From positions 1 to 64,000 of the forward strand of contig CAVDRM010000010.1 in assembly GCA_963611355.1 (NCBI GenBank): a stretch of 64,000 bases of DNA, given 5' to 3'. The DNA is from CAVDRM01 sp963611355. GTDB taxonomy: Bacteria; Bacillota; Clostridia; Christensenellales; Aristaeellaceae. The position numbers and the translations under genes are program-made. Below, in pieces: positions 24,258-33,726 of this stretch. Below the pieces are notes generated by a model. That model was not told the origin of the DNA. It saw only the letters and a list, made by a program, of their open reading frames with translations, and made no database searches. Position 1 is the first letter of the stretch; each line of letters starts with the position of its first letter.

Positions 24258-25604
24258 TTACGGTAAAATCATCGGTGCTTTTTCTCCCGCCTCCGTCATC
24301 TTTTGAATCAGCAGGGCGGCGAGGTCGTTGCGGACGTCAGCGTAGGCGAGGTCGCCGACCAAATTCCGAAGCTGGCAGGGATCGTTTTGCATATCATAGA
24401 GGAAATCGTCCCGATAAACGTCGCTGTCCGCATATTCGCCGCCGTTTTTTCCGGGTGCACAGACGCTGTACAAATAGCGCGGAGTACGGACGCAGCGCCC
24501 CACGCGGCTTTCGCTGATTTGGGCGAAAATGCAGTTGTCGCGTTCGGGGCTGTTTCCGCTGACGAGTGTCCCCAAATCCTCGCCTATCATATCGGCGGAG
24601 ATGCCGGCGACGGATAAAAGGGTCTTCGGCAGACCGGCTGTGGAAACAAGCTCACTGATTCGTTTGCCGCCCCTGAAGCCCGCACCGCGAATGACAAGCG
24701 GGACATGCAGGCTGGCGTCATGGCAGGAGCGCTTGTAATCATCCGCGCCGCATAAGTGCGCGTCCGAATTGCGCGTCTTAAAGTGCGAGCCGTGGTCGGA
24801 GGCGAACACGATGACGGTGTTTTCGTAAAGCCCCATGTCGCGCAGGCGGCCCGTCAAACGGGCGAGATTGTCATCCAGGCTTCGGCAGCAGCCCAGATAA
24901 TCGGGATATTCCGCCGCCGCGTTTCCGCCGAGCGCCGCCAAATCCGGCGGCAGGACAAAGTCCGCAAAACGCTCCTTGGAGCCGTTCGGCCCTTCGTAAT
25001 GCCCGCTGTCGTTCTGGTGATGCGGCTCGATGTGCGAGACCGTCAGGAAAAACGGTTTTTTTCCATCGTACTGCGCCAAAAATTCCAGCGCAAAATCAGT
25101 GATGCAGTCCGCACGGTAGCCGGAAAAACTGTGCTTCCGCATATGTTCGTCAAAGACATAGCCGCCATAGCCGTGGGAAGTAAATTCCAGTACGTCGGCG
25201 GCGCGCCAGAAGCCGCGATAGCCGCCGCGCCGCTCCTGAGGGATAGCGGTTACGGTGTAATCCTCCCTTGGCGGCTTGTCCGCATCTCCTGTGCTGGCCA
25301 AGTGCCATTTGCCGACATACGCCGTTTCATAGCCCGCTTCCTCAAAATAGTCCGCCACGGTTTTGACGTTCTGCGGCAGGGCAATGTTGTTGCGGAAGCA
25401 GCCGAGCTTGGATGCCCATTGCCCCGTCTGAAACATGGCGCGGCACGGGCCGCAAACGGGCTGAGGGCTGTACGCCTGCTCAAAGCATACGCCGTCCGCA
25501 GCCATTTCATCCAGACAGGGCGTGACGGGCAGCGGCTGGCCCATGCAGCCGAGCGTATCCGCCCGCTGCTGGTCGGTGAAATAAAACAGGATGTTCGGGC
25601 GCAT
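24258..25604 (-). CDS. Cysteine-type sulfatase
   Basis: Arylsulfatase-family hydrolase removing sulfate from an organic ester, 448 residues, no signal peptide, so it acts in the cytoplasm. Metal site near the N-terminus: ILFYFTDQQRADTLG. The activation motif is Cys51-Gly-Pro-Cys-Arg55 (CxPxR), whose first Cys must become formylglycine. Further motifs are YVGKWHLA and ASDHGSHF. Start ATG 25604 is chosen for family fit, though GGAGG lies 14 bases upstream; GTG 25634 is the alternative. The maturase gene lies 33 bases upstream. A sugar-sulfate substrate is inferred from the neighbouring sugar importer and GH35. Confidence 0.9.
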   Translation of the reverse strand: MRPNILFYFTDQQRADTLGCMGQPLPVTPCLDEMAADGVCFEQAYSPQPVCGPCRAMFQTGQWASKLGCFRNNIALPQNVKTVADYFEEAGYETAYVGKWHLASTGDADKPPREDYTVTAIPQERRGGYRGFWRAADVLEFTSHGYGGYVFDEHMRKHSFSGYRADCITDFALEFLAQYDGKKPFFLTVSHIEPHHQNDSGHYEGPNGSKERFADFVLPPDLAALGGNAAAEYPDYLGCCRSLDDNLARLTGRLRDMGLYENTVIVFASDHGSHFKTRNSDAHLCGADDYKRSCHDASLHVPLVIRGAGFRGGKRISELVSTAGLPKTLLSVAGISADMIGEDLGTLVSGNSPERDNCIFAQISESRVGRCVRTPRYLYSVCAPGKNGGEYADSDVYRDDFLYDMQNDPCQLRNLVGDLAYADVRNDLAALLIQKMTEAGEKAPMILP

Positions 25605-25637
25605 GGCTTGTTCATTTCCCTCCTGTAATAACACGAA

Positions 25638-26744
25638 TCATCGCGCCGTTCGGCGAAGCGCTGCAGCGATTTCGATGAGCGGCGGCAGGGCAAAATGCAG
25701 AAAATCGGCGTAACCGCAGTACTTTTCGTCTTGTATGTACATTTCCCTGCGCATTCGCGGACAGCCGCAGCCGCAAAGCGGCCGATAGGCGCAGCGCTCG
25801 CAAAGGCGCGGGGCGGGCAGGCTGAGCCGCCTGACAATCGGTGGAGAGGCAAGGAGCGTGTCGGGCGAATCGGTCAAAAGACTGCCGGAGCAAAAATCAT
25901 CCGTGCAGAAAAAATCGCAGGGGTAGACGCTGCCGTCTGCTTCGACGACAAGCTGTGTCCTGCATTTTCCGTCCAAGCCGCAGGCGCTTGTCCGCCCCGT
26001 TACGATGAGGTCGATTAAATCATCAAAGAGCTTGACGCTGCGCGGCCTGCCTATGCGGATATCCTCCGCCCAGAGCGCGAAAACGGCCTTGTAAAAGGCT
26101 GCGAAATGCGCGGGCGTCAGGGCATGCCGGGAGAGAACGGACGCATCCAAAAACCCTAAGCAGGGTGTAAACTGGACATACGGGATGTCCAAATCACGGA
26201 TATTCCGCCAGACGGCACGCGGCCTTTCGGCGGCATCCCTTGTCAGGGTGCAAAGGACATTAAAGGGGATGGCGGAGCGGCGAAGAAGACGCATGGCCTG
26301 AACAACGCGGCTGTATGTGCCGTTTCCCGCCGCATCCCTCCGCGCATCATCATGCGCGGTACGGGGCAGGTCAAGAGAGAGCCCTATCAACAGGTTTGGA
26401 CGCCTGAACAGGCCGCACCAGCGCTCGTTCAAAAGAAGGCCGTTTGTCTGCACGGCATAGCTGACATAAAGCTCTTTTTCCCACGGAGCGGTCAATTCAA
26501 AAAAACGGCGGTAGAAATCAAGCCCTGCCAGCATCGGCTCGCCGCCCTGAAACAAAAAGGACACACTGTCCCCTTCGGATAAAAACGACCGAAGGCGCAG
26601 CAGGATTTTTTGCAGCTTCTCTTCCGACATGGGCGGCAGACAGGGCACGGCGCGTCTGCTGCTGACATCGGCATAAAAGCAGTAGGCGCATCGCATATTG
26701 CACGCGGAGGAGACGGGCTTCAGGAGGACGGAAACGGCCTTCAT
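25638..26744 (-). CDS. Anaerobic sulfatase-maturating enzyme (radical SAM, SPASM)
   Basis: Radical SAM enzyme that oxidises the active-site Cys of a sulfatase to formylglycine without oxygen. The 368-residue product has the SAM-cluster motif CNMRCAYC (Cys15, 19, 22), FLFQGGEPMLAG, and a C-terminal SPASM region with several Cys (CGLDGKCRTQ, YPCDFFC, CERCAYRPLCGCGCPR) for two auxiliary iron-sulfur clusters. Its start overlaps the response-regulator stop. Co-operon placement with a Cys-type sulfatase makes the assignment firm. Confidence 0.93.
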   Translation of the reverse strand: MKAVSVLLKPVSSACNMRCAYCFYADVSSRRAVPCLPPMSEEKLQKILLRLRSFLSEGDSVSFLFQGGEPMLAGLDFYRRFFELTAPWEKELYVSYAVQTNGLLLNERWCGLFRRPNLLIGLSLDLPRTAHDDARRDAAGNGTYSRVVQAMRLLRRSAIPFNVLCTLTRDAAERPRAVWRNIRDLDIPYVQFTPCLGFLDASVLSRHALTPAHFAAFYKAVFALWAEDIRIGRPRSVKLFDDLIDLIVTGRTSACGLDGKCRTQLVVEADGSVYPCDFFCTDDFCSGSLLTDSPDTLLASPPIVRRLSLPAPRLCERCAYRPLCGCGCPRMRREMYIQDEKYCGYADFLHFALPPLIEIAAALRRTAR

Positions 26745-28132
26745 GCTTCCTCATCCCCCGTATACTTGCCGGGGCTTGTGCCCGTGATGCGCTTGAATGT
26801 CCTTAAAAAATGAAAGTAATCATTAAAGCCGACGCAGTCGCATACCTCAGCAATGGACATGTCGGAGGTCGCCAGCAGTTTTTTGGCCTTTTCCACACGC
26901 AGCTCGGTCAAATAGCGCCGATAGGTCGTACCGGATTCGCGGCTGAACAGGCGGCTGACATAGCTGGGGGTCATGTGCAGCACCTCGGCCAGCGCGTTCA
27001 GGGAAAGCGTATCGTCCGCATAATGCTGGTGGATATAGCGAATCAGGCGGAGAAAATTCGTGTTTTCGCTCTCAAAGCCGTTTTCGGACGGCGTTTCCGG
27101 CTCCTTCAGCAGGTGTATGAGGTCGTCCAGCATCTCCTGCACATTGCGGTACATGGACACAAGGTGGCTCAGGTCGTAAGCATAGCCGCTTTCGTCCTCT
27201 TCAAACGAAAAATCCAATCGATAATTATGAATCATGTTGCTGATGCGAAGCGCGCATCCGATGCTGATGTCGGGCAGATTGTCCTGCATTTTTCGAAGCA
27301 TCTGCTCAAGCTGCGCGTTGTCCCGTGCGCCGATGCCGGCCTGCAGACGGGACAGCACCTCGCGGTCATCCGCCCCGCAGCGGCAAACGGCGCGGCATTC
27401 ACCGGTGATAAAACGGTGCATGGCCAAGGAAACGGCGGTGCGGAGGGCGGATGACAGGGAGGCGGCGCGGACAGCGTCGGTCAGAAAGCCCAAGCCGTTC
27501 AGATGATAGGCGGCAGCCATTCCGTCAGCCTGCTCCTGTGTCAATGCCTTGTCTAAAAAGAGACAGAGCTGACCCTTTTGAAGCCGCATCCGCGCCTTTT
27601 CGGAGGGAAGACGCGCCGAAGGATATGCCCCGTCCGTGACGGCGATGAAGAAGGCATCGGGGTTTAAGCCATAGCCAAGCAGGGCACGGACCAAAGCATC
27701 CGGATTTTCCTCGGCGATGGCGTTGGTCAGCAGCATTTCCTGATTCGGCAGCGCATCACGCTCCAAGCGAAGAACGGCCTTTTTGAGGTAGGAGCATAGG
27801 TCTGCGGTATCGACGGGCTTGAGGCAATAGCCGATGATGCCGCATTGAAGCGCCTTCTGCGCATAGGCAAAGTCCGCATGGCCGCTGATGAGAATGCCCT
27901 GCGTGTTGGGCGCAAGCGCCGTCAGCTCTCTGAACAATTCCAAGCCGCTGCCGCCGGGCATTTTAATATCGGACACGACGATGTGAAAGGGCTGCCGCTC
28001 AAAAAGCGCCAGCGCTTCGCTCATGCTTTCCGCCTCGCCCGCCGCCTCCAAATTGAGCGATGCCCACGGGATGCTTTTTTTCAGTGAGGCAATGACATTC
28101 TTTTCATCATCAACGATTAAAACTCTGTACAT
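26741..28132 (-). CDS. Response regulator, AraC-type (YesN-like)
   Basis: Two-component transcription regulator of 463 residues. The receiver domain (1-120) begins VLIVDDEKNVI, with the phospho-acceptor Asp55 in VSDIKMPG and Lys in YCLKPVD. A middle linker of about 200 residues and a C-terminal pair of AraC helix-turn-helix motifs (LNALAEVLHMTPSYVSRLF; SIAEVCDCVGFNDYFHFL) complete it. This is the YesN layout that controls carbohydrate importers. It overlaps the kinase by 16 bases and the maturase by 4. Likely targets are the divergent permease operon at 30165 and its own operon. Confidence 0.92.
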   Translation of the reverse strand: MYRVLIVDDEKNVIASLKKSIPWASLNLEAAGEAESMSEALALFERQPFHIVVSDIKMPGGSGLELFRELTALAPNTQGILISGHADFAYAQKALQCGIIGYCLKPVDTADLCSYLKKAVLRLERDALPNQEMLLTNAIAEENPDALVRALLGYGLNPDAFFIAVTDGAYPSARLPSEKARMRLQKGQLCLFLDKALTQEQADGMAAAYHLNGLGFLTDAVRAASLSSALRTAVSLAMHRFITGECRAVCRCGADDREVLSRLQAGIGARDNAQLEQMLRKMQDNLPDISIGCALRISNMIHNYRLDFSFEEDESGYAYDLSHLVSMYRNVQEMLDDLIHLLKEPETPSENGFESENTNFLRLIRYIHQHYADDTLSLNALAEVLHMTPSYVSRLFSRESGTTYRRYLTELRVEKAKKLLATSDMSIAEVCDCVGFNDYFHFLRTFKRITGTSPGKYTGDEEA

Positions 28133-29907
28133 TCCTGCGCCTCCTTCGCCTCGGCCACCGGTAGCAGCACCATCACCTTCGTGCCGCAGTGCAGGGCGCT
28201 GTCAATGGTCAGCCCGTATTTTTCACCGCAGGAAAGGCGGATGCGGCGATGAATGTTGAGAAGCCCTATTTGCCTGCTCTCGTCCGCGTCCGCGCTTTCA
28301 AGCTGCTGCCGTATGCCGTTCAGCCTTTCCTCGCTCATGCCCTCGCCGTCATCCTGCACAATGACGCGCAAATCGTCCTCCGTGCGGGAGGCGCTGATAT
28401 AGAGCGTGCCTCCCTGACAGTTCTCCAGACCGTGGCAGACGGCATTTTCTGCCAAGGGCTGCAGCAGCATCTTCGGTACCATGAGCCGCCGACAGTTTTC
28501 CGGAATGCTGACGATGGCTTCAAACCTGTTTTCAAACCGCATTTTCTGAATACGGAGATAGGCATCGACAATCTCCATTTCCTTTGCCAAGGTCACGGTC
28601 ACGGCGCCCTTGATGCTGTAGCGGGAGATTTTGCCGATGGCCGTTGCAATATCCGCAATTTCCGGAATGCCGTGCCGGATGGCGATACCCTTGATGGATT
28701 CCAGCGTGTTGTAGAGAAAATGCGGGTTAATCTGGCTGCGAAGATGGGCGATTTCCGCCTTCTGCCGCTCGATGTCGGTATCATAGAGATTTTTCATCGT
28801 TGTGAAGAGCTGCTCCTCCAAGGACAAAATCTGCGTCAGCATCCCGCTGAACTCATCGCTCAGCTCCTTGATTTCGCGGCAGCCCTCCAAATGGAGAGGC
28901 TTTCGCATGGCCTTTCTGTCGCCGCAGCGAATGGTCTTGATGCGCGTGCTGAAGACGCGCAGCGGCATGACGACGCCGCGGAGCAGGAGAAAAAATGTCA
29001 GCAGCAGGAAGACCATGAACAGCGCGATGGCCAGAATGACATAGCGGAGCGCGCCGTCCAAGTCCGTGAGCAGCGCCCGCTTGTCGATTGCGCTGATAAT
29101 GAAAAAATCGGACTGAGGGAGAAGCAGACAGACATAATCGTACCGCTCCGTTGAAAGCGTGAGCGGTGCGGCGGCGGAAACCTTGAATAATTCGGCGTTT
29201 GCGTGAATGTCGGCGGCAGCCGTCTGCGCGGCGGCCGCATCGCCCCACAGGGTATAGAAATCGTCATTCAGACCGATGCCTAAAAAATGCTGAGCTATCT
29301 GCGCGGTCTGATAAGAGGAAATCAGGCTGCTGGCGGCAAAATGCGAAAAATTAACAGAAAAGAGCAGGCAGCCGTTCGGCTCCTGCACACCGCTTGAAAA
29401 AAGATTGAAGCCGAAGACAAGATAGGGGGTCGGAGTCTCATTCTGCGTGAAAAGCCGCGCATCGATCATGCCGAGGCATTGGATGCCGCGCCGGTTGTTC
29501 ATCCGCGCCCACAGGCCGGACAGCATGGAGGTGGAATAAATGGTGGAGCGGTAGGACTGCCGGCCAACGATGGAAATATCGGCTATGTCAAGGTTTGTGG
29601 CGGTGTAGTTGAAAAAGATGTCGGACAGACGGCGGACGAGGGTGATGGTGTTTTGGTCTAAGGGGCTGGACACGAATTCCTGCACATCCGCATTGGCGGA
29701 CAGCAGCGCACTGATGTTGTTCACCCGCTGGTACAGGTCGTTCATGCTGTAGGAGTAGGTCAGGCTGCTGTTCATAGCATAGCCGTGGTTGGTCTTGCTC
29801 AGCAGATCGCATACGCTCTTGTAGGCGGCGAGGCTCAGCACGGTGAAGCAGACCGTCAGGAGAATAACCATGCCCATAAACTGCGTTCGAATGCTGTGCT
29901 TTTTCAT
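28117..29907 (-). CDS. Sensor histidine kinase (YesM-like, LytS/His_kinase family)
   Basis: Membrane sensor kinase of 596 residues. One transmembrane segment lies at about 12-32, then an extracellular sensing domain to about 280. A second membrane segment follows (LRYVILAIALFMVFLLLTFF), then a HAMP-like linker. The kinase core has QINPHFLYNTLESIKG (phospho-His about 395), LLQPLAENAVCHGLE and VQDDGEGMSEE. Start ATG 29907 has GGGGAG upstream. It pairs with the following YesN-like regulator and probably senses an extracellular carbohydrate, perhaps through the binding protein at 32093. Confidence 0.92.
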   Translation of the reverse strand: MKKHSIRTQFMGMVILLTVCFTVLSLAAYKSVCDLLSKTNHGYAMNSSLTYSYSMNDLYQRVNNISALLSANADVQEFVSSPLDQNTITLVRRLSDIFFNYTATNLDIADISIVGRQSYRSTIYSTSMLSGLWARMNNRRGIQCLGMIDARLFTQNETPTPYLVFGFNLFSSGVQEPNGCLLFSVNFSHFAASSLISSYQTAQIAQHFLGIGLNDDFYTLWGDAAAAQTAAADIHANAELFKVSAAAPLTLSTERYDYVCLLLPQSDFFIISAIDKRALLTDLDGALRYVILAIALFMVFLLLTFFLLLRGVVMPLRVFSTRIKTIRCGDRKAMRKPLHLEGCREIKELSDEFSGMLTQILSLEEQLFTTMKNLYDTDIERQKAEIAHLRSQINPHFLYNTLESIKGIAIRHGIPEIADIATAIGKISRYSIKGAVTVTLAKEMEIVDAYLRIQKMRFENRFEAIVSIPENCRRLMVPKMLLQPLAENAVCHGLENCQGGTLYISASRTEDDLRVIVQDDGEGMSEERLNGIRQQLESADADESRQIGLLNIHRRIRLSCGEKYGLTIDSALHCGTKVMVLLPVAEAKEAQECTEF

Positions 29908-29964
29908 CGACACTCCCCTTTTCTCGACATGAATTCGGGGAAAATATACAATATAAACAAATAT

Positions 29965-29993
29965 ATTATAGCATATTTATTTACACTTGACCA
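29965..29993 (-). promoter_or_regulatory. Promoter of the kinase-regulator-maturase-sulfatase operon
   Basis: On the minus strand: TGGTCA at 29988-29993, 17-base spacer, extended TGC-TATAAT at 29965-29970. A weak -35 with an extended -10 suggests dependence on an activator. Confidence 0.5.
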
Positions 29994-30082
29994 TATGTAT
30001 TTTTTTGACCTGTCCGCAAAAAGAGTCAATGCCTTTTGCCATAAAACATCAGCTTTGACATATTGCAGGTAAAATACGGCTA

Positions 30083-30111
30083 TTTTACGGCATAAGCATT
30101 CATGCTATAAT
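30083..30111 (+). promoter_or_regulatory. Promoter of the sugar ABC transporter operon
   Basis: TTTTAC at 30083-30088, 17-base spacer, extended TGC-TATAAT at 30106-30111. The poor -35 box fits activation by the YesN-like regulator encoded divergently. Confidence 0.5.
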
Positions 30112-30164
30112 GACGGTGATATTAAAAGAAGATCGGAATTTAAGGCGTACAAGGAGGCAGAGGC

Positions 30165-31109
30165 ATGGCACAGGCAATACCGTCCATAGCCAGGCGGAGC
30201 GGGACGTTAAGAAAAAGAATCGTGAACTGCCGTACCCTCTATCTGCTGATTTTGCCGCTGCTGGTTTGGTATGTCATGTTCTGTTATGTGCCGATGGCGG
30301 GCTTGTATCTGAGCTTTGAGAAGTTTTCTTACAAGGGTGGGCTCTGGGGCAGTCCGTGGGTCGGCCTTAAAAATTTTCAGGATATTTTTACGGACAAGGA
30401 TTTTCTGCGGGCGTTGAAAAACACGGTCGTTTTCAGCCTCGGCAAGCTGGCCTTCCATTTTCCGATTACCATCATTTTGGCTCTTGCGCTCAACGAGCTG
30501 CGCTTCCCCAAAGTTAAAAAGCTGTATCAGACGGTGTTCACCTTCCCGCACTTTATTTCATGGGTCGTGATGGCGGGCATCCTTAAAAACATGTTCGCCT
30601 CCAACGGCGTCATCAATCAGGTGCTGACGGTGCTGGGACAGGAAACGATTTCCCCTCTGCTCAGCAAAACGGGCTTCCGTCCCTTTATCTGGGTCTCAAA
30701 CATTTGGAAGGAGGCCGGCTGGGATACCATCATCTATATGGCGGCGCTGGCCGGCATTGATCCCGGCCTGTATGAGGCGGCGGAGATAGACGGCGCAAAC
30801 CGATGGCGCAAGATGTGGCATATCACCCTGCCGGGCATCCGCTCCACCATTCTCATCATGCTGATTTTGGAAATCGGCCGCATCATGACGACCGGCGCGA
30901 GCTTTGACCAGGTGTTCAACCTCTATTCTTCCCCTGTCTACGATGTGGCGGACACCATTGACACCTACATTTACCGCACCTCGTTCGGCGGGACAAAGAA
31001 CTTCGGCTATACGACCGCCGTGGGGCTGAGCAAATCCGTCATCGGCGTGCTGATGATGCTGGGCGCAAACAAGCTGGTCACCGCCTGCGGTGAAGACGGA
31101 CTTTTCTGA
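30165..31109 (+). CDS. Carbohydrate ABC permease 1 (LplB-like)
   Basis: Membrane subunit of a CUT1-type sugar importer, 314 residues with six hydrophobic segments. The coupling loop is YEAAEIDGANRWRKMWHITL, typical of MalF/LplB permeases. AAGGAGG precedes the ATG. Part of an operon with a second permease, a binding protein and a GH35 enzyme. The ATPase is not encoded here, as is usual for Bacillota importers that share an MsmX-type ATPase. Confidence 0.92.
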   Translation: MAQAIPSIARRSGTLRKRIVNCRTLYLLILPLLVWYVMFCYVPMAGLYLSFEKFSYKGGLWGSPWVGLKNFQDIFTDKDFLRALKNTVVFSLGKLAFHFPITIILALALNELRFPKVKKLYQTVFTFPHFISWVVMAGILKNMFASNGVINQVLTVLGQETISPLLSKTGFRPFIWVSNIWKEAGWDTIIYMAALAGIDPGLYEAAEIDGANRWRKMWHITLPGIRSTILIMLILEIGRIMTTGASFDQVFNLYSSPVYDVADTIDTYIYRTSFGGTKNFGYTTAVGLSKSVIGVLMMLGANKLVTACGEDGLF

Positions 31110-31122
31110 AAGGGGAGAGCCT

Positions 31123-32004
31123 ATGGCGGCGACACACAAAATACGGCGCGTGCGCGCATTTGATGTTATTTTGATTAGCATTCTGGGGCTGCTTGCTCTG
31201 ATTACGGTGTATCCGTTCTACAATGTTTTGATTCTTTCCTTCTCCAACATCGCCGCCCAGTCCAAGCATACGCCGTACCTCTGGTTTTGGGCGATTGACT
31301 GGGAAGGCTACAAGACCATTGTCAGCGACCAATACTTCTTCATTTCCCTGAACAACACGCTGTTCGTCACCATCGTCGGCACGGCCATCAATATGCTGCT
31401 GTCCGTGAGCGGCGCGTATGTGCTGTCCAAGCAGCGTCTGCCGGGACGCAATTTTCTGCTGACATTTGTGGTCATCCCGATGCTCTTTTCCGGCGGCATG
31501 ATTCCGACCTATCTGGTCATGAAGGACTACGGGCTGATAAACTCCATCTGGTCGATGATTCTGCCGTGGGCGGTCAGTTCCTACTATGTCATCATCATGA
31601 AAAACTATTTCCGCTCCATTTCGCCCAGCCTGGAGGAGGCCGCCGTCATTGACGGGGCGGGGGATTTGCAGATACTCATCCGGATTATCCTGCCGATTTC
31701 CATGCCCTTTACCATGACCTTTCTGCTTTTCTACTCCGTGGAGCGCTGGAACGAATGGTGGAACGCCTATCTTTACATCAGCGAAAAGAGCCTCTATCCT
31801 TTGCAGATTTATCTGCGCGAGATACTGATTAACATGAACAACCAGCTTTCCCTGATGGCGCAGATAAACTCCGGCAAAAAAATCCCCGCGCAGTCGGTGC
31901 AGATGGCAACCATCATCATCACCGCTCTGCCGATTCTCTGCGTGTACCCCTTTGTTCAGAAATACTTCGTCAAGGGCGTTATGATCGGCTCAATCAAGGA
32001 ATAA
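31123..32004 (+). CDS. Carbohydrate ABC permease 2 (LplC/YtcP-like)
   Basis: Second membrane subunit of the same importer, 293 residues. It has six hydrophobic segments and the coupling loop LEEAAVIDGAGDLQILIRIILP. Start ATG 31123 has AAAGGGGAG upstream; the longer frame begins inside the previous gene. The LplB-LplC type pair belongs to systems for oligosaccharides and host glycans. Confidence 0.92.
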   Translation: MAATHKIRRVRAFDVILISILGLLALITVYPFYNVLILSFSNIAAQSKHTPYLWFWAIDWEGYKTIVSDQYFFISLNNTLFVTIVGTAINMLLSVSGAYVLSKQRLPGRNFLLTFVVIPMLFSGGMIPTYLVMKDYGLINSIWSMILPWAVSSYYVIIMKNYFRSISPSLEEAAVIDGAGDLQILIRIILPISMPFTMTFLLFYSVERWNEWWNAYLYISEKSLYPLQIYLREILINMNNQLSLMAQINSGKKIPAQSVQMATIIITALPILCVYPFVQKYFVKGVMIGSIKE

Positions 32005-32041
32005 CCGGAGATTCTGGCCGCGCTTGCGGTAGAAATAAAAC

Positions 32042-32067
32042 GGAGATGCGCAAAAAGCATGTCTCCA
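32042..32067 (+). other. Hairpin upstream of the binding-protein gene
   Basis: Arms GGAGATGC and GCATGTCTCC pair with one bulge in the 88-base gap between permease and binding protein. Such intercistronic stems often set a separate mRNA level for the binding protein. No T-run follows. Confidence 0.35.
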
Positions 32068-32092
32068 AGGAAAAGAAAAAGGAGGACTCCCC

Positions 32093-33640
32093 ATGAAGAA
32101 ACTGTTGATTGTTCTGCTGGCTTTGATGATGGCGCTGTCCGTATGCTCATTCGCATCGGCGGAAGAGGCAATGACCATCCGAATCGCCCATTGGGACGTT
32201 GAATCATCGCTGGTCGAAAACGATGCGATGCGCGAGTATGTTGAAAACAAATTCGGCATCCGTCTGGAGGCGATGAACACCACTTGGGACGACTATGTTC
32301 AGAAAATTCAGGCATGGGCGGCGGCCGATTCCCTGCCGGACATTTTCTCCATCGACGCCATCTGCACCCCGAACTATTATACCTGGATTGAGGACGAGGT
32401 CGTCCACGCGCTGCCCGCAGACCTGAGCGCGTATCCGAATCTGGCAGAGTATCTGAATGTCGATGACATTCAGGCGCTGAAAATCAACGGCCAGCTCTAC
32501 TGCATCCCGCGCAAGACCTATCCGAGCAACTACTGGATGACCTGCGACCGCGTTATCGCGTATCGCTGGGACTTGGCGCAGGCTGCCGGCATCACCAAGG
32601 AGCCGGAAACCTTTGACGAATTCCGCGAAATGATTCAGGCCATCATCAAGGCCGATCCGGAAGGCAAGCAGGTTCAGGGCCTGACCTCCCTGCAGGCCAA
32701 GCAGCTTGATGGTTTCCTCTTCACCTACAGCATGCCCGCCGCCATGTCCGACGGCAGCGGCAGCGACTATAAGTGGGTCAAGGGCGAGGACGGCATCTAT
32801 CGTCCGCGTTACTTCACGACCGATATGCTCTCAACCTTCCAGCTTGCCCGCGATATGTACGAAGAAGGCACCATCGAAAAGGACTTCGCGCTGACGACCT
32901 CCTCCACCGCGACCGAAAAGTTCCTGACCGGTCAGTCTGCTGCCATTCTGGGCGGCGGCGGTGTTGCGGCTCTTTGGGGGCGTCTTGGAAAGAACTGGGC
33001 CGAAGCCAATGACGGCGCTGACTTTACGGAGGACGTCCGCATCCTGAAAATCCTTGAGGGCAAGGACGGCGCCAAGACCTTCCCGATGTTCCGCACCGCT
33101 TGGTCCGAATCCTACATCTCCTCTCATGTGGATGATGCGAAGATGGAAAAGATTCTTCAGCTCTACGACTTCCTCGTTTCCTCCGAGGGCCAGATGCTGA
33201 TCAACTGGGGCTTTGAGGGCGTTGACTATGAGATGAAGGACGGCAAGGCCGTGTCCCTCTTAGAGACCGGTGTCTCGCTGGGCAGCAAATATCCGTGCGC
33301 CGGATTCCTGAACAATCTGGCCAGCTGGGGACAGTCCAACACCAACCGTGATTATCCGACCGATGCGCCGAACGAATGGTATCGCGACAACGACTTCTCC
33401 CTGCATGACCAGGCTGAAGCCACCGGCGCAATGCCCTCCTTTGATATGCGCATCACCTACATGTCCACCCCGCTCAAGGACAACTTCATCATCACTCAGG
33501 CGGAGGACCTGATTTCCGTGATGATGGGCGATAAGCCTGTCGCCGAAATGGTGGACGAGCTGGTCAAGTCCTACGAAGAAAAGGGCCTGCAGGCGATGAT
33601 TGACGAAGTCAATGCCAAGGCTGCCGAAATGGGCTATTGA
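32093..33640 (+). CDS. Extracellular sugar-binding protein
   Basis: Solute-binding component of the importer, 515 residues, the size of LplA-type proteins. Signal peptide residues 1-23 end in SFASA before EEAMT, which looks like a type I cleavage site. The only Cys nearby (SVC) does not form a good lipobox. The mature protein would therefore be released or held by other means, odd for a Gram-positive importer. GGAGG lies eight bases before the ATG. The ligand is inferred to be a galactose-containing oligosaccharide because GH35 follows. Confidence 0.9.
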   Translation: MKKLLIVLLALMMALSVCSFASAEEAMTIRIAHWDVESSLVENDAMREYVENKFGIRLEAMNTTWDDYVQKIQAWAAADSLPDIFSIDAICTPNYYTWIEDEVVHALPADLSAYPNLAEYLNVDDIQALKINGQLYCIPRKTYPSNYWMTCDRVIAYRWDLAQAAGITKEPETFDEFREMIQAIIKADPEGKQVQGLTSLQAKQLDGFLFTYSMPAAMSDGSGSDYKWVKGEDGIYRPRYFTTDMLSTFQLARDMYEEGTIEKDFALTTSSTATEKFLTGQSAAILGGGGVAALWGRLGKNWAEANDGADFTEDVRILKILEGKDGAKTFPMFRTAWSESYISSHVDDAKMEKILQLYDFLVSSEGQMLINWGFEGVDYEMKDGKAVSLLETGVSLGSKYPCAGFLNNLASWGQSNTNRDYPTDAPNEWYRDNDFSLHDQAEATGAMPSFDMRITYMSTPLKDNFIITQAEDLISVMMGDKPVAEMVDELVKSYEEKGLQAMIDEVNAKAAEMGY

Positions 33641-33668
33641 TTTTGAGAATCATTCAATGTATACTCTC

Positions 33669-33706
33669 GGAGGGGGCGCTGAGCGCTCCCTCCTCATTCA
33701 TTTTAC
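33669..33706 (+). terminator. Hairpin between binding protein and GH35
   Basis: GC-rich stem GGAGGG-GCGC/GCGC-CCCTCC followed by a T-rich stretch. It probably causes partial termination, lowering GH35 relative to the binding protein. Confidence 0.55.
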
Positions 33707-33726
33707 GACATGACAGGAGACGGCAC

